Shown here: positions 1 to 12,730 of the stretch, in pieces | Position numbering within the stretch: the stretch's first letter is position 1 | Layout: each line of letters opens with the position of its first letter | DNA from: Gymnopus androsaceus JB14 | Taxonomy: Eukaryota; Basidiomycota; Agaricomycetes; Agaricales; Omphalotaceae | Length of the DNA stretch: 64,000 bases | Reading direction: 5' to 3' | Assembly: GCA_009733575.1 (NCBI GenBank) | Contig: ML769406.1 | Location: 174,085-238,084, forward strand | The notes under the pieces: generated by a model | Told to the model about the DNA's origin: nothing | The model's input: the letters and a program-made list of their open reading frames with translations, nothing else | Database searches by the model: none | Position numbers and translations under genes: made by a program

Positions 1-1160
1 GAAGTTGCTTCGTCGTCGTCTAGAGCTCCGTGTAGCTGTACCACGCTAAGCCGTTTGATCGGCCGTACCCCTCCACGACAAATCTCGACACAATGCGCCA
101 AGGTGCCTTCAAACTTTGTCAAACACGAAAGTGCGTCCGAAGGTATGCTTTGTGGAGCAAGATACAACAGTTGGTCCAAGTGAGGATGCCGAAGGAAAAA
201 TTGGGAAAAGTCGACAGAGGATGAATCGTCGAGCCAGCCTCCTGCGTGGGTGATTTGGAGGATTCGGAGGGAAGGGAAAGATATGTCGTTGAGAGCTTCG
301 GTGACAGCATCGACAGACGATTCTCGGAAGTTGGGGATTGATATGTCAAGTTTTCGTAACCCCGTACAAGATATGCCGATTTGCCCCAAGATCTGCGCGA
401 AGAAGCGAGGTTCCAGAGGCACTGGCGAGACACGTCAACACTATACGATCTGGTCAAGTGCGGTCACTCACCAGCATCCTCGATGAAAGCCAAGCGCATA
501 GCAAGTGATTGCAACGACGGTCCCAGTATCGACTTCTGCATGATTTCCCAATTCAGGGCATGAAAATCAAGGGTAAAACGTACAACGCACCAATAAGCTC
601 AAACATTTCCGATATTCGCCTTGGGAAATTCGCATTCCAGCGAAAGTTTCGTGAGCGACGCCAAACCCTGGAGATCTACCTTGGCAAATGCCTCCGGAAA
701 GGTAAGGTAGTGGCAGTAAAATTCGAACTTGCGCAATTTCGCGCCTCCTGCAACATCTGACGCGCCATACTTTGCAATATTATCCAGTGCTTTGGCAAAA
801 TTTTTCCTAAACAATTTTAGATCACTCCTCATCTTCGCTGTCTGGACATGTTCCGCCGTATCCGTTCCTTCTTCCTCGTATTTAGAATCGTCTATTCTTG
901 AACGATAGATCAAGTTCTCGAACCAATGAAGCTGGATGAGGCGATGAGGTCAGCTTTGCTCTAGCGTCCTGTTGTGATGCAAGAGTGGTCAAAGCAGCTG
1001 AATCGACGGATTTATATAGAATGGGATTAAATATGGCGTAGCAGCGTGAGGTCAGAATTGCAAGTCGGGATATGGCCAAGTCTTTGCGCCCCTCGATATT
1101 TTGCGAGACGAGATGATAAATCTCGACAGGGAGATTGTTGAATACTGCCACAGACTCCAT
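1..1160 (-). CDS. F-box/LRR-like protein, 3' end off the window
   Basis: The start is the ATG at 1160. Residues about 5-50 form an F-box (VFNNLPVEIYHLV, then a segment ending NPILYKSVD), the Skp1-binding part of an SCF ubiquitin ligase substrate receptor. The C-terminal part has leucine-rich stretches (FPSLRILQITHAGGW; HPHLDQLLYLAP) as in agaricomycete F-box proteins, where this region recognises the target. The frame runs to base 1, so the gene is truncated by the window edge. The frame changes once between about 882 and 913 (one frame ends in SFKNRRF, the next continues DDSKYEEEG), and no intron fits the short overlap. This is either a real frameshift or a sequencing indel. Protein target unknown. 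F-box assignment fairly sure; exon joints in the middle are not resolved. Confidence 0.7.
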
Positions 1161-2366
1161 AGGAAAACTAGAAAAGTTTGAGACCAATTTTACTTGGAAT
1201 TGTCACAACATGAAGCTCACCAAGGCCAGCGATCGTGGTCGTGTGGAGTACAAAGGACGCGTTGGCGCTAATGATACTGCGCGCTTATCATAAATAACTA
1301 CGCGCGCTAACGCTGCCATTGTCCAACTTTGTCCAAGGACCAAACACGAAGAATTCGAATCAAGGTGAATCCAGTAGCACAGAGATTGAGTGATACTCCG
1401 GAATCTAGAGCCTCCAATCTCCTTGGCGGTTGAGTTGTTTCACCAACAGTGATTCATCTTCCTGGACTCCTTTTCAAACGCAACGACGATAAGAATACCG
1501 CAGAATCCGCTCTTTTTCAGCTACAGGGCGACTCGGATGGAATTCCAGTGCTTCACAGTCGCCAAACTCTTCGACTCTCTTTGATTCAACTCCCGTGGTT
1601 TCACTTTAATGAATAAAATCGGGTTTTCTATCATGATGGTACAGTCAGTCATACAAAAACTTCAATGCTTCAGGTCTTGATCTCTCGATTCGTGATGATA
1701 GAGGTACACTTTAGGATTGTGGGCGGAAGATGATAAGTATACCGTGAATATCAGAACCCTTTATTATTTTTTGCCAGTATTGACTAGGCTTCTATCGACC
1801 AGTTTCATCAAGAATCCAAACGCCGTTGCTATTCGTTAAGGTCGGCTCTTCTCAGCCAAGGGAGATCCCATCTTCATATCCCATTCAAACACAGCCGTTG
1901 ATCTCTGTTTTTGTAGGCGTAAGGACTCATTCACCCGCCATCTCATTCCACGTATACCCACAAATAAATCATTAACTCAAAAGGCTGTCATAGATGAGGG
2001 CGACTCGGAAAAAAGCGATGCTCTTTCATCAGAAGATCTGCGCCGGAGGTGATCCACAATAATTTCAGTACCTGTCATTGGATAATGGACCGCCGATCAG
2101 CTTGGATATTCTTCCAAGTATGAAGACTAGATATGTCGACTTGCGATTCACCGTAACGCACTAGTAGTTCTGCGCTCAGCGCTGGGCTGTAGTGCTCGCT
2201 TTGAGGGTAGCAAATGGCAGCGATATGAAGGTATTTGGAATAAATAGAGATCGATACACAGTGCAAGGGAGCATGTGTTACATATTACTAGGAAGTGATA
2301 CTCTACTATGAGCCAAGGTCATTATAGAAATGTATAATGTAGTGATAAAGTAGCACATCCAAAGAT
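1161..2366. other. intergenic region
   Basis: No coding frame with credible introns or motifs was seen on either strand. It holds the upstream region of the F-box gene and the downstream region of the DUF6593 gene. The short frame at 2075-2266 on the minus strand has no recognisable features. Confidence 0.5.
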
Positions 2367-3093
2367 TCAGTCGATATTACGACCACTTTGGAGAAGCACG
2401 GTACTGATAATACATGCCTGCAAAAGACCCACTCGAACAGCATTTTGAGTCATTTCCAAAGTAATAGCTCCGACGCTTCTGGACATTCTGCCCCAAAATT
2501 CCGAATTGCCTGAAGGATTGGCGGTGTAGAGCTGCAATGGGACGAGAATCAAGGTCCATGACGAATATACCGATACAAAAGTACCCACTGATATACTAGC
2601 ACTGTGGTCCGGAAGCCACATAAATTCTTGTGAACCGACAACCATGATTCTATATCTACATAGCAAAAGTTCATTAGAGAGAGTTTAATAGTAGACACAG
2701 ATGAAAACAAGCCTACCGCCCATCTGATGATACTTTCAAAAAACTCGAAACAGGCTGTTTAGGGGCCAGACCACGTATCTCGACCTTGGCTGGCTCCCGC
2801 CACTCAATCAATGCGACGCTCTTGCCATTCATAGATTTCAGTATGGTGTATCCTGGCAGCGCAGGTTCTGTCACCACTCCGAACTGCGGTGAGCCGTTTG
2901 GGCCTAGGATGGTACAATTTGCTATGGTGGGGTTGAATCCGGTGAACGTGAAGACCATGAGCGGAGGGTTATCTGCGAGTTGGCTTGGGAAGGGGAGTGC
3001 TCCATAGATCGAAGGCACAGGTTGCGATGATCCTCGATGGGGAGCCATCTCATTGCTTTGTGTAGTGTTCCATACTGCGTAAGGGTTAACCAT
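2367..3093 (-). CDS. DUF6593-domain protein
   Basis: Two exons, 3093-2717 and 2655-2367, join cleanly: donor GTAGGC after the codon for GR, acceptor TATGTAG, giving SSDGRYRIMVVG across the junction. The start is the ATG of MVNPYAVWNTT; a longer upstream frame exists but lacks the family's N-terminal pattern. The family signature is seen in the order SIYGALPFPSQ, FTGFNPTIANCTILGP, ALIEWREPAKVEIRG and the C-terminal LLQSGRNID, which is where members of this agaricomycete-specific family usually end, so the protein (about 221 aa) looks complete. The domain is a compact beta-rich fold of unknown biochemical role, expanded in mushrooms. No signal peptide or membrane segment is seen. Confidence 0.8.
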
Positions 3094-4600
3094 TTTGGAG
3101 ACCAGTATAATGATGGGAGAGCTCGTGGAGTGTTTGTTCTGGGGTATTGTCAACGAAAGTTGGAATCCGTTTTATACGCGATATATCCTTTCTGTAGGTG
3201 CACAGTGAACTGGGACCCATGTATGGTAGTGAAGTGATGGCCCGCCTACATCCTGAGCTCTTGCGGGTATACTATACACGTCTCGCCTCTTTATAAATGG
3301 ACTGAATAATGATAGGTCATGATCGTCGCCACGAGGTATTGTGGGTCCTAAATATTCCTCGAATGACTGGATGCCTATATGATAAAACGCTGATTCCAGT
3401 GCCCAAAGCCGCCTACACAATCTCGATCTTGAGATCGTTGCAATAATAAGTATGAGGAGTGTTGACTAGAAAGTTGCTAAGGATGGAGAAGAAGTTGTCA
3501 AAATACAGGAAGCACTTACATTTGGCAAGTGGGCGTCCCTTCGATGTATCAGGAATCCGGCGGCTCTTGGACCTCGACATATAACATTAAGTTCATATTT
3601 CACGTACCTCAGAGGTTCGTTGCGGCGGTGAAGGCCAGAACGCTATATGCCCTGCTTTCAGATAGAAGTCCGTTCTGAACAGGTCTTCACTACTTAACTC
3701 TGACGTTCATCAGAGTCTGCCGGCAAATAAGTTCGATGTAAGTATATGGATGCAACGGAAGGAAGGGACTGATTACTCAGAGTCTACTTCTTTTAACGGC
3801 TTCAAATGTTGAACGCCGCTGCGGATATTACTTCGGAATTTGGATACTTGCGGTGAACAGTGATTCGCCTTGGTAGATTATCTAGCAAGCGCTAGCAGGC
3901 GATGATCAACGGACTGCTCGGCCACACCAGTCACAGCACAAGACCTCTATTCCATGATAGTTGCGCTCTTTGGCCTACGGTATTGAAGCCATACATGGCA
4001 GGCTATCATCACGATCCATCTTGCCAACGTCTTACCTTAGAGTCGAGTATCGTCAGAGGATGATGGTGACTTTGCGGTGCGAGCGCGTTAATCGGGATGA
4101 ACAATAAGATGCCGCTGATCATGCAACTTTGAACTGGGAGTGTTCCATGAGACTGAACTAAGAGCACTGAGCTAGCCTGGACTCAAGACGCTGAGCAGAG
4201 ATCTAAAGTTTCGAGCTCAACCTGAACATTGTTCTACGAGAAGATATTCTTTGGCGCTTGGGAGCCGCTTCGTCCTCACCCACCTCTTTATGATCATCAT
4301 ACTCGTACTTTATCGTATGCTCAGGAGTCAGAGCTACGCGTTGAGAACAATCATCGCATTATTCGACTGTAACTTTTGGGATGAACAATCTCTCGAGGTG
4401 ATCTATCCTCCTTTTATCTATGTCCTATTCAACCACAGCCGGTGGCAGATTACACTGAGTACAATATGAAGGGCAAGCGCGGCAAGCTTGTATGGCCATT
4501 GAATTAGATGAAAGCTTCCGATAAGAATGAAGGATCATATCGACTGCCGAGTAACATCATCAGCTCTATCCCATAAAATACGCTTTGCAGTTACATACCT
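3094..4600. other. intergenic region
   Basis: This stretch separates the DUF6593 and SDR genes, both on the minus strand. Frames at 3172-3420 (-) and 4251-4469 (+) show no domain, signal or intron structure that would support a gene. Nothing else was recognised. Confidence 0.45.
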
Positions 4601-5580
4601 CTAAGCTTTCCCATTTGTTGCCTCGACGGTATGCTCCCAAAGCTTCTTCCTTTCTTCTTCCGAGCCATAATACCGTTTCTTGGCGAGATCTTCGCCACGC
4701 GAACCGAGCCTCCAAGCCCCAGGAGTTTTGGCTACATTTAGTATTCCGTTGAGCATATACTCTCCACAGTCCTGTCTGGATGTCAACAAGAAGCCGAGCG
4801 GGGTCAAGAGGTCTATAGCCATCTTGGTAAGAGTTGACGCTTCTGCACTGGTAAGTATATTGGTATTGACTCCACCAGGATATGCATGCGCAAGCGTGAT
4901 CCTAGGGTGACGGGAAGCAAATTCCTACAAGTAGAGCGTTGGTAGGAAAATATAAATGAGAGAACAAGACGCACCTCCACCATGAGATCATTGTACGTTG
5001 GCACCTGCATAGCTGCATTCTTTAATGAAAAAGTCTTCTTCAGTCCCAGATCATTCACATCAATGGCTCCTCCTTTGCCTGCAGAGAAAACGGAGAGAAC
5101 TTTGGCATCCTCGCCTTGCTCCTCGGCATTCTCCAATAGGTTCATAAGCTCTTTGGTGAACATCCAACGGGAATAGTAGTGGACGGCGAGCTTCCTGTCA
5201 ATACCTTCCTCCGTCTCATTTCTCCCACTGGTAGTCATGAACCCAGGGCTCATAGCGAGAAGGTTGATTTTCGTAACCTTGGAGCGAATTTCTTCTGAGA
5301 CACTGCGAATATTCCGCATAAGACTAACGTCGCATTGTATAAATTCGTGTTTTGCTTCTGGAGAGGTTGGCTTCGGGAATCGCGCGATTATGTTCTCTGC
5401 TGCAGCACGGTTACGTCCCACAATGATGATGTGGGCATTCCCTTGCGTATGCTTCGAAAATGCTTCCGCCATTCCTTCTCCTATTCCTGATGTTCCGCCT
5501 ACGAAGATTGCTACTGGAAGGTAAGACGTTGTAGAGAGCATTGCAGCATTTCGAGCTCGTACTTCCGAAATCGAAGGCAT
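4601..5580 (-). CDS. short-chain dehydrogenase/reductase (NAD(P)-binding)
   Basis: Exons 5580-4975 and 4924-4601 join at NDLMVE|EFASRHPRITLAHAYPGG (donor GTGCGT, acceptor TTGTAG). The start is the ATG of MPSISEVRARNAAML; the longer open frame upstream is not needed. A Rossmann cofactor motif (VGGTSGIGEGMAEAF, about residues 25-40) is followed by VGRNRAAAENI, suggesting NADP(H) preference, and an SDR-like core. The usual catalytic YxxxK is not clear: the equivalent segment reads VHYYSRWMFTKELM, as in a fungal SDR subgroup with YYSR in place of YxxxK. The PGGVNT loop and C-terminal helices are present, about 310 aa in total. Substrate unknown. It stands alone, without co-oriented pathway genes. 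Confidence 0.75.
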
Positions 5581-6541
5581 GTGGAGGCGAGAGGTAAAGT
5601 ATGCGGTTGATACTAGCGCAACGAAAGCCGGACCTGCGTAGCGGTATTTGAGAAGAAACATGAGAAAAACATTTGCGGAAGATGATTTAAATAAGTGGTT
5701 GAGTTGGCAGCCGAGAGGATACGTCTTACGGCCAAATAAATGCCATGCCGGTCCGGGCATGCGTCATGAGCGCGCGCGTCGCTTTTTGCACCCATGGGCC
5801 GAGCTCGTTGCGGTTTCCAAAAAAAAAAAAAAGTTGCACTCACACTGGCTTAAGAGTCTGAAAGCTTGTGACTGACGGCGCTGTAAGAGAGGATGCGACA
5901 CGTCTCTGTCATACCTGGGCTTCAAGCCAAGTTATATAGGAGAGCAGGTTATTACTGCTAATGTAGCTTGTTCTTATTATATCTTTGTGCTATTGGTATT
6001 ACCCAGTATCTGTCCTGGAGTTTGATCCAATCTACAACATTATCTTCTTCAGTTTCTCTACCGCTTGGATGGTGTTACAGTTTCTCTCAGATGTTGTTTA
6101 CTTTCCCCCATTGCGCTTTGGCAAGCATCCCGTCGTGTTCCTCAGATGTCCCCCGTTGCGCGTCAGTGCCATCGTCTGCAAGCGGGACTGGTGAGTGGGC
6201 GCCGGCTGTGGGAGGCCATCGCTGACTGGTCCCGTATACAGTTATTCTAGCATTAGGTAGCGTTAGGTAGTTACTCTTGTAATAGATACTACACCCGTCG
6301 TTTACGGGAGATCTCAAGGAGCTCGCTGCGGAATCTATAGCTCATGAAACCATCCTGGAAATGTTTCATATATCCTGATGTCGGCTGATAAGCTAGTAGT
6401 GAGGTTTTACAGTAGTACATTTGGCAATTATTATTAGCAATATTAAATAAGAATATTGTTAGCTAAAACCATAAAAAAGGAATAAAAGTCCATGTGAGCG
6501 AAAAAGGAATGTCAAAGCTATGTATACGAGCACGAGGTAAC
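5581..6541. other. intergenic region with a 13-A tract
   Basis: This is the spacer upstream of the SDR gene. It contains a homopolymer of about 13 A at 5820-5832 and GC-rich alternating sequence near 5770 (GCGCGCG). No gene was seen; overlapping frames at 5968-6317 lack motifs and have no consistent intron pattern. Confidence 0.45.
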
Positions 6542-8596
6542 CTAATTTGAATATTCGCGCCCACAATCACCAATCCTGTCATACAGCATTCTGGCACGAC
6601 CATTACCTAAAGTATATTGGTTCAACTGCTGCGTATCCTGTTCGTCCAATGCCAACGAAAATGTCTTCAAATTGGATTCCGAGTTGTTTGAGATTCCAAG
6701 CCTTGTGCCTACAATGACAGCTCCGACAGATGGCCTGTTCAATACCCAGCGAGATGCCACGTTGGCGAGATCGACATTATGTTTGATAGAAATCCGTTTC
6801 AGGATGCGAAGCAAAGTCTGAAAATCATCCCATGATCCCCAGTTCTGTATCATATCAAAGTACTTGTGATATTCAGTATGCAGGATCAATGACAGTAGGC
6901 AGGGGTTTTGATTCACCTTTCGTTGGGACGGAGTGAGCTGTGCATGCTCAGAGTATGGATCAGGGGCGTCGACGCCTAACCATTTATGGGACAGAAGTCC
7001 ACCACACTAAATTGTAACGCAAGGATATCGTTCAGATAAATCGCAGGAGTCATATAGTAGTGGACTTACGAATGAACCGTAGGTAAGTAACTTGATTCCA
7101 AACTTCCGGCAAACTGACTCCATCCTGACGGTGGGGCGGCAGTCTATTAGCGAATACTGCAGTGCAAGATAAGTTAACATCTCCGATAGACAAGGTTTGA
7201 CCACGACAGCTCACCTGAATCTGATTGGATACAATGCCAACTTGACCCGTTTCGCGAAGAAGATACTCGCATGCTTCCTCTGTGTGTTGGGAGTCAAAAT
7301 TACAGAGGCCAATAGCAGTTACAAGATGTGGGTGAGACTGGGTAATCCTGACCAGTTCAACCAATATCCTCAAGTAATCTTTTGCTTCGTACTAAAGAAC
7401 AATCAGCAAAGTTTTCATATGGATTCAAATATCAACCTTACATCGTACCAATGGAACTAGAATAAGTTGCAAAGATTACGACAAGCACTGGTTAGGAGAC
7501 AATTGAGGCTTACCTGTAGCAACTCTACACGCCCACCCACTCGTATAGATCTTTCCGTGACAGCTTCTAGCACAAATTCTGGCGTGATAGGCTTGTCTGG
7601 CGCTCGAAAAACACACCACTTCGAGCATGCGATGACGGTGACACCAATCTTGGGAGGTAACTGGTTCCTGAACGAACCATATATGAGCTCTGCATCTCCC
7701 TGAAATTTGTCAATGTAACGTTCCCGAACAGTTTCAAGCTGGGATGACTCACGTAGTGATCTGCCATGTCAGTCGCTACAAGCCCGACACTCACAAGCTG
7801 TTGGAGAGTCGTATGTTGTTTGTATAGAGAGGCTGAGCCCCAAGCTGGCGAGGACAACTGCCAAAGTCCATTAAAAATTCGTGGAACTTTCAAAGGACCA
7901 AGTTCGACATATTCTAGTTTGTCATATAGGGTGGGATCGGGCTTGACATTCATTCCGCTGGTGACTTTGGCAGGATGATAATGTGAATATTTTGGGCCAA
8001 CCTCGGGGAATATAAGGCGTAGCGCATCATTAACCTGCAATTGAGCGCGTACAAAGAGAAACTGAAGATCATTGGATACCGAATAAGATTCACACTCGTC
8101 AATCACGGAACTCAAACTGAGAAGGCGCTCTTGAAGCTCCGGTGTGGGACTTGAACGTGATTCCTTGAGAGCTTGGATGGCCTGGACTATATCACCGCAA
8201 GCCTGTCCCAAAGCTAATTCAAGCTCATCATTGGACCGCCAGCGTACCCGCGCAAGCGGTATGGAGGCGAGGAAGTGAATGAAACTGGGTTGAATTCTAG
8301 TGAACAAGGGAGAGTATTTTAGTGGGATTCAAAGCCACTCACTAAGGGAGAGATTCAGTAGCCAGTTTACTGGAGAAAAGACAACGAATCGATGCTAAAA
8401 ATTGAGCGTAACACGGATTTTGTCCAAACAACTCCGAGGGTGGTGGATATGAGGGGAGACTTGCACTCAATCGTCCTCGTACGTGCTCCACAAACAGTTT
8501 CTGAGCTGTACCGCCCTGAGATACCAGTGCTCGAAGGGAGGACTTCAGAATCTCAGGAGAGACTAGAAAGGCAATAGGACTGAGTTCAATCAACAT
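6542..8596 (-). CDS. aldo/keto reductase with a long N-terminal extension
   Basis: This multi-exon gene encodes an NADPH-dependent oxidoreductase of the aldo/keto reductase fold. The catalytic tetrad can be followed: Asp and Tyr in TDMADHYGDAELIYG, Lys in VIACSKWCVF, and His in FHWYD, which is encoded by a separate 15-nt exon at 7442-7456. Later segments LVTAIGLCNFDS, IVSNQIQ, SLIDCRPT, GIKLLTYGSF and PSVGAVIVGTRLG are typical AKR barrel and cofactor-binding strands. The barrel is preceded by about 185 residues with no AKR similarity (LSPIAFLVSPEILKSSLRAL, then LQFLFVRAQLQVNDALRLIF). The first intron joins TESLP to YFIHFLASIP. The ATG at 8596 is the simplest start, but an upstream mini-exon is possible. 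Substrate unknown. AKR identity is secure; the extension is unassigned. Confidence 0.8.
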
Positions 8597-9796
8597 CCTA
8601 GGCACTGTTACTGACGCTGAGATATAAGAACATCGTCCATCATGTTCCTTGGGATGGTAAGATTATTTAGTCTTTCCTTCAATAATGAAGAGATAAAGAA
8701 ACCTACACATGACCAGGCATTGCGATATTTTGGTATTAAGAAGGATATCAACGAAGGGAGAGAGAAGTGAGCATTTAATTGGAGACAGAAGAACTTTTAA
8801 ACGAATGGTGATCCCACCTAATTCGGAATTTTATCATTATATATCGGTTACGGGCGGGTCGGTGTTTTAATGAACGCCGGTCGCGAGTTTGAGATTAAAC
8901 AGGGTGTCCAACATTATTCCAAGGATGATGTCGAGATGTATGACTAGTACCATGACTGACTGGCGACAGGTCTGTGTTCCACTAGAGTCTTAGCTCCCAA
9001 ACCGGTGTCCGAAAAAAAGAAAACGCACCGAGGATTGAACGTTCAGGACAGCTAATCTTTTGTACTGTGCTGTGTAGATAGCGACGAGAAAGTGCTTAAT
9101 TAGAGAGTTCCCGAGCTTCTGCATGGAGGGATATGCCTGGCTATGTGTTTTACTTGAGCGTCATCAAATAATCCAAGGGGATAAAGCTCGCACCTAACAG
9201 AGTTATAACGCCGACTCTGTATGCAATTTGTCCGCCACGGGGACTTCTCTGGAATGCGCTACGCTCGCAGCACCCACCCGCACTGTGCTTCATTAATCAT
9301 AAGTATAAGAGGGCATGCGTACATAGACTAATGTGATTGCTCAATTTTAATAGTGTTGGCAGTGTGACGATAGACGCTTTCCATGTCCATATAAGCTTCA
9401 GTATGGAAGGTGCAAGGGCGTGGGGCGGGTATGGTGCCGATGAATTACTCTCAAGTGCGAGTTGGCCGATTCCGAGATATTTATCAGATGTCTATGTGCA
9501 GGTTTGCCCCGTTAGTGGTACATAGAACGAAAGTAACTGGACCCGTTAACCCAAACTGCAATGGGGATGATGGGGATGTAGAACAAGAAGTTTGATCGTG
9601 ACGTGCGCTGTGCGCACGAATTTATCTGACGCGAAACGGGCGCTTATTTTGGCGGTGGCTCTTCGTTCTCCTTCGCTCCCCGTTATATGAATTAAACGAC
9701 CGTTATGTACATAGCAAGTTAATGTGCTCCCTCAATCCTATTCTTCAATGTTACGTCCGCGTCCGTTGTTCAATTACATCCATATCTAGAGTATAG
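8597..9796. other. intergenic region
   Basis: It contains the AKR upstream region and the Kre6/Skn1 downstream region. Small frames at 9337-9595 have no motif or splice context. Nothing else was recognised. Confidence 0.45.
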
Positions 9797-12730
9797 CTAA
9801 CACTCTCCCAAGTAGCTGTTCGTAGGGAATGACTGGCCGTAGCTAGCCCAAGTCGTGTAGTTTGGGTTCGTATAGGCCTCCTACACGCGAACAAGTCCAC
9901 GCGAATCAGTCGTCAATCGTGAGCTCTCAGCTCGATTCACGGAAAATTTACTCACCGAGTATCTGGTGAATCAGCCGTTCATTAGCCAGCTTTTTCACAA
10001 GAAAGTTTTACTCACTCTTCGATGTATGCTGCTGTAGGAAAACCAGTGGGATCACCTGGAGGGGGAGGATGAATCAGTAATACTGTCCATGCACGTGAAT
10101 ACACGACAAACATACATCCAATGTTGGTTGAACCCTTCTGCTGGTAAACTCTCACCCAGTCTAACGACATGATCGCAGGAAACTCGAGGGCGTCCCAATC
10201 GATAGATCCAAAACTTTCCGAAATCGCCAAGTTGGTGATAAGGTACTGTTACAAAGACGAGCCGCGTTAGCGATTGGCATGTCATCCACTTCGGTAGACC
10301 GGATTCTCACCATCGGTTCTTGCGACACAGCTCTCGCAGAAATATTCGTTTTAGAATCGGCTCCCATGCCAGCAGCTTTCAATGTCCACGCTGCCTTGTC
10401 ATTATTAATCCAGGTAATGTACTGTCCAAAGCCGAACGAGTGAGAATGTTAAGGAATGACAGATAAAAAGTCTAACTAACCGCATCATCTTCAGCGAAAC
10501 CTGTATGGACGCAACCGGTCAAGGTTAGAAGCCTATAGTCAAGCCGGAAGCAGAACATACCGGGTACATATTCTATTCCATAGGTCGCAAAACATCCTGT
10601 TCCGTTTAATTGGTAACAGCCTTGGTCTAAAGGAAGGAGATTTCAGAGGCCGAACGACTGCGTAGGGTGATTATCCGCGTACTGGTATCCGTCAGAGAAG
10701 ATGTGGATTGCTGATATGCGCCACCCATGTATGTATTGTAACTTGTGGCGGTGGTGTTGTAAACGATATAGTTTTCAGAAGTGTTTTGCCATATGTACTG
10801 GTAGTCGAATGGTGCCCACTGCCCGGATTGGGAAACTTGACCTGTGGTGCCTGAGACTGTGGCTTCGAATACATCTGTAACAAGAAATGAGTTGAAAAGA
10901 AAATCAGCTTATCGTGGATAACACACCGATTTCAGGAGCTGAGCGTCCAACATACGTTCCATCGGAATGGACAGGGCCAGGATGCGACTGGCCAGAGCAA
11001 GTGCATCGTGATAGCCGTTGCCCTAAAGTTTAAACTGCATCAAAACACGATTCGGACGAGCAGAAAACGAAGATTACCCGGAAGATAAGACAGCGCGCCA
11101 CTATTATAGATATCTCCGGTGCCTACATTTGTTTTCAGCCATGGCTAACATAGGTTTGACATACCCTGAACCTACCATCGACTGCGGCCGCAGGGACACC
11201 GCTTCTACTTTGATTCTTCACTGTACCGACATCGCAAGTATCGTATGAGTAAGGCCACTATAAACTTATGGTTAGTGCTGATACTGCAAAGGCTATACGT
11301 GCACTTACGAGACCTTCCAGACTAGCACCATAGCCAGCGCGCCCAAGATTGCCCATGGTCCACACGGCTGGCCTTAAGGGGAAGGTAGGCCAGTCATTGT
11401 ATCGGTTTACAAAAAGGAAGGCAACAAATACTCACCATAATCCAACTACATCGTTCGACCCAGCAATTTTCACAGAAGCAACGAAAATGCCTCCCTGTGG
11501 ATGAAAGTTGGGTCATTAGTCGCAGCTCCGCCATTTAACAAAAGAGTCCTCACTAACCGTGAAACAAAATTTGTTCCACGTAGTCAACATTCCACCTTGA
11601 TAACTGAGGTTGTGGTTGGAGGCTGCGTCTTGTTTTGATAAAGTACTATGAAGAGGTAGTTAAATCGGATGAGGTGGAGCAGGAGGAAGGGATAAAGCTC
11701 TTTACATTTGCAAAGATCCATTCTTGGTGGTGATAGCCTTCGGACTGTGCCATTCGAGATCATCAGTCTTGCCACAAAATACCTATCAGCATAAACGCCC
11801 ACTAGCACACGCAATACACATACCTGCCAATAGTGAAGATCGACTAGGAGATCATACATCAGCCTCTAATTTACCAAAAACAGAGAAATTAACCACTCAC
11901 GAGCTTCCCAATACGGGTCATCTCCTGGCCAAAACGTCCTCCCATCCACATTGAACTCGTCACTGAAAACCAGCTCGTACTCGGTCATGCCGTCGGTTAA
12001 TGATGTGAGAGTATACGCATCCTCCGGAGTATCTTTGTCGATAAGGCCAAAATTCCCAATGTCAGCTACTTGGCCTGTGGCATTCGTTCCCCCCAGATTA
12101 TATCCTCCGCTGGTTGACTGGATTGAAGATAAGAAATAACTGGCAATCGGATAACCTGCACTATAAAACACAAATGCGTCTTTTATCAGTATATAGACAG
12201 AAAGAAAAGCAATGGCACTTACAAAAGACCAAGCAAAGCAGATACAAGGAGCACTAAACATCCCATATTTGCGATACCACGCCTAGAGACTACGAATCGG
12301 TTGTCGTATGAATGGTCGCGTCGAGGATCAGGATTGTGAAGATGGTCATCGGGTTCCTTTTCGTTGGGACTAAGGACGATGTTCCATCGTTCGGGGTTTA
12401 CAGTTAACGAGAACTGGAAGAGCCCATAGTCAGTTAATTCAATATAACGTGTGTGCGTGAAGGAAGTGGAGAATGAGGATAGTCTTGGGAATTTACTTTC
12501 GAGGAAACGGAGGACGGCACACGGGAGCGATTAGAGTCATATGGGGAAGCATCCTGGAACCAGGAAAGAGTGCCGCAAGTCAGCGAAGCGAGCGACGAAA
12601 CATGGTTTCCTTATTTTAAGCTCACCAAAAAGCTTGTCCTGTTGTTCGGCGTTCGCGGTACAAGGTCTACTCGACTGGAAGACGGGGAACTGTTACCGAC
12701 CGCCTGGTATTGTCTGTCGGGCCCGGGCAT
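9797..12730 (-). CDS. Kre6/Skn1-type beta-glucan synthesis-associated protein (GH16)
   Basis: This many-exon gene begins at ATG 12730 (MPGPDRQYQAVGN) and ends at 9797 (SYLGEC, stop). The N-terminus is a Ser/Pro-rich cytosolic tail (NNRTSFLDASPYDSNRSRVP), then a single signal-anchor helix (ANMGCLVLLVSALLGLL), as in type II membrane proteins of the Kre6/Skn1 family. The lumenal GH16-like domain shows LVFSDEFNVDGRTFWPGDDP, VGLWPAVWTMGNLGRAG and the catalytic-site signature APEIDVFEAT, whose EI/DVFEA is split by a phase-1 intron near 10,925. The C-terminus (SLDWVRVYQQKG; YTNPNYTTWASYGQSFPTN) is typical. The family is required for beta-1,6-glucan in the cell wall and acts in the secretory pathway. 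The small exon joining YIEE to EAYTNP is not fully resolved. Confidence 0.85.

Noticed and set aside
5237..5524. 95-residue plus-strand frame
   Set aside because: Antisense shadow of the SDR coding exon.
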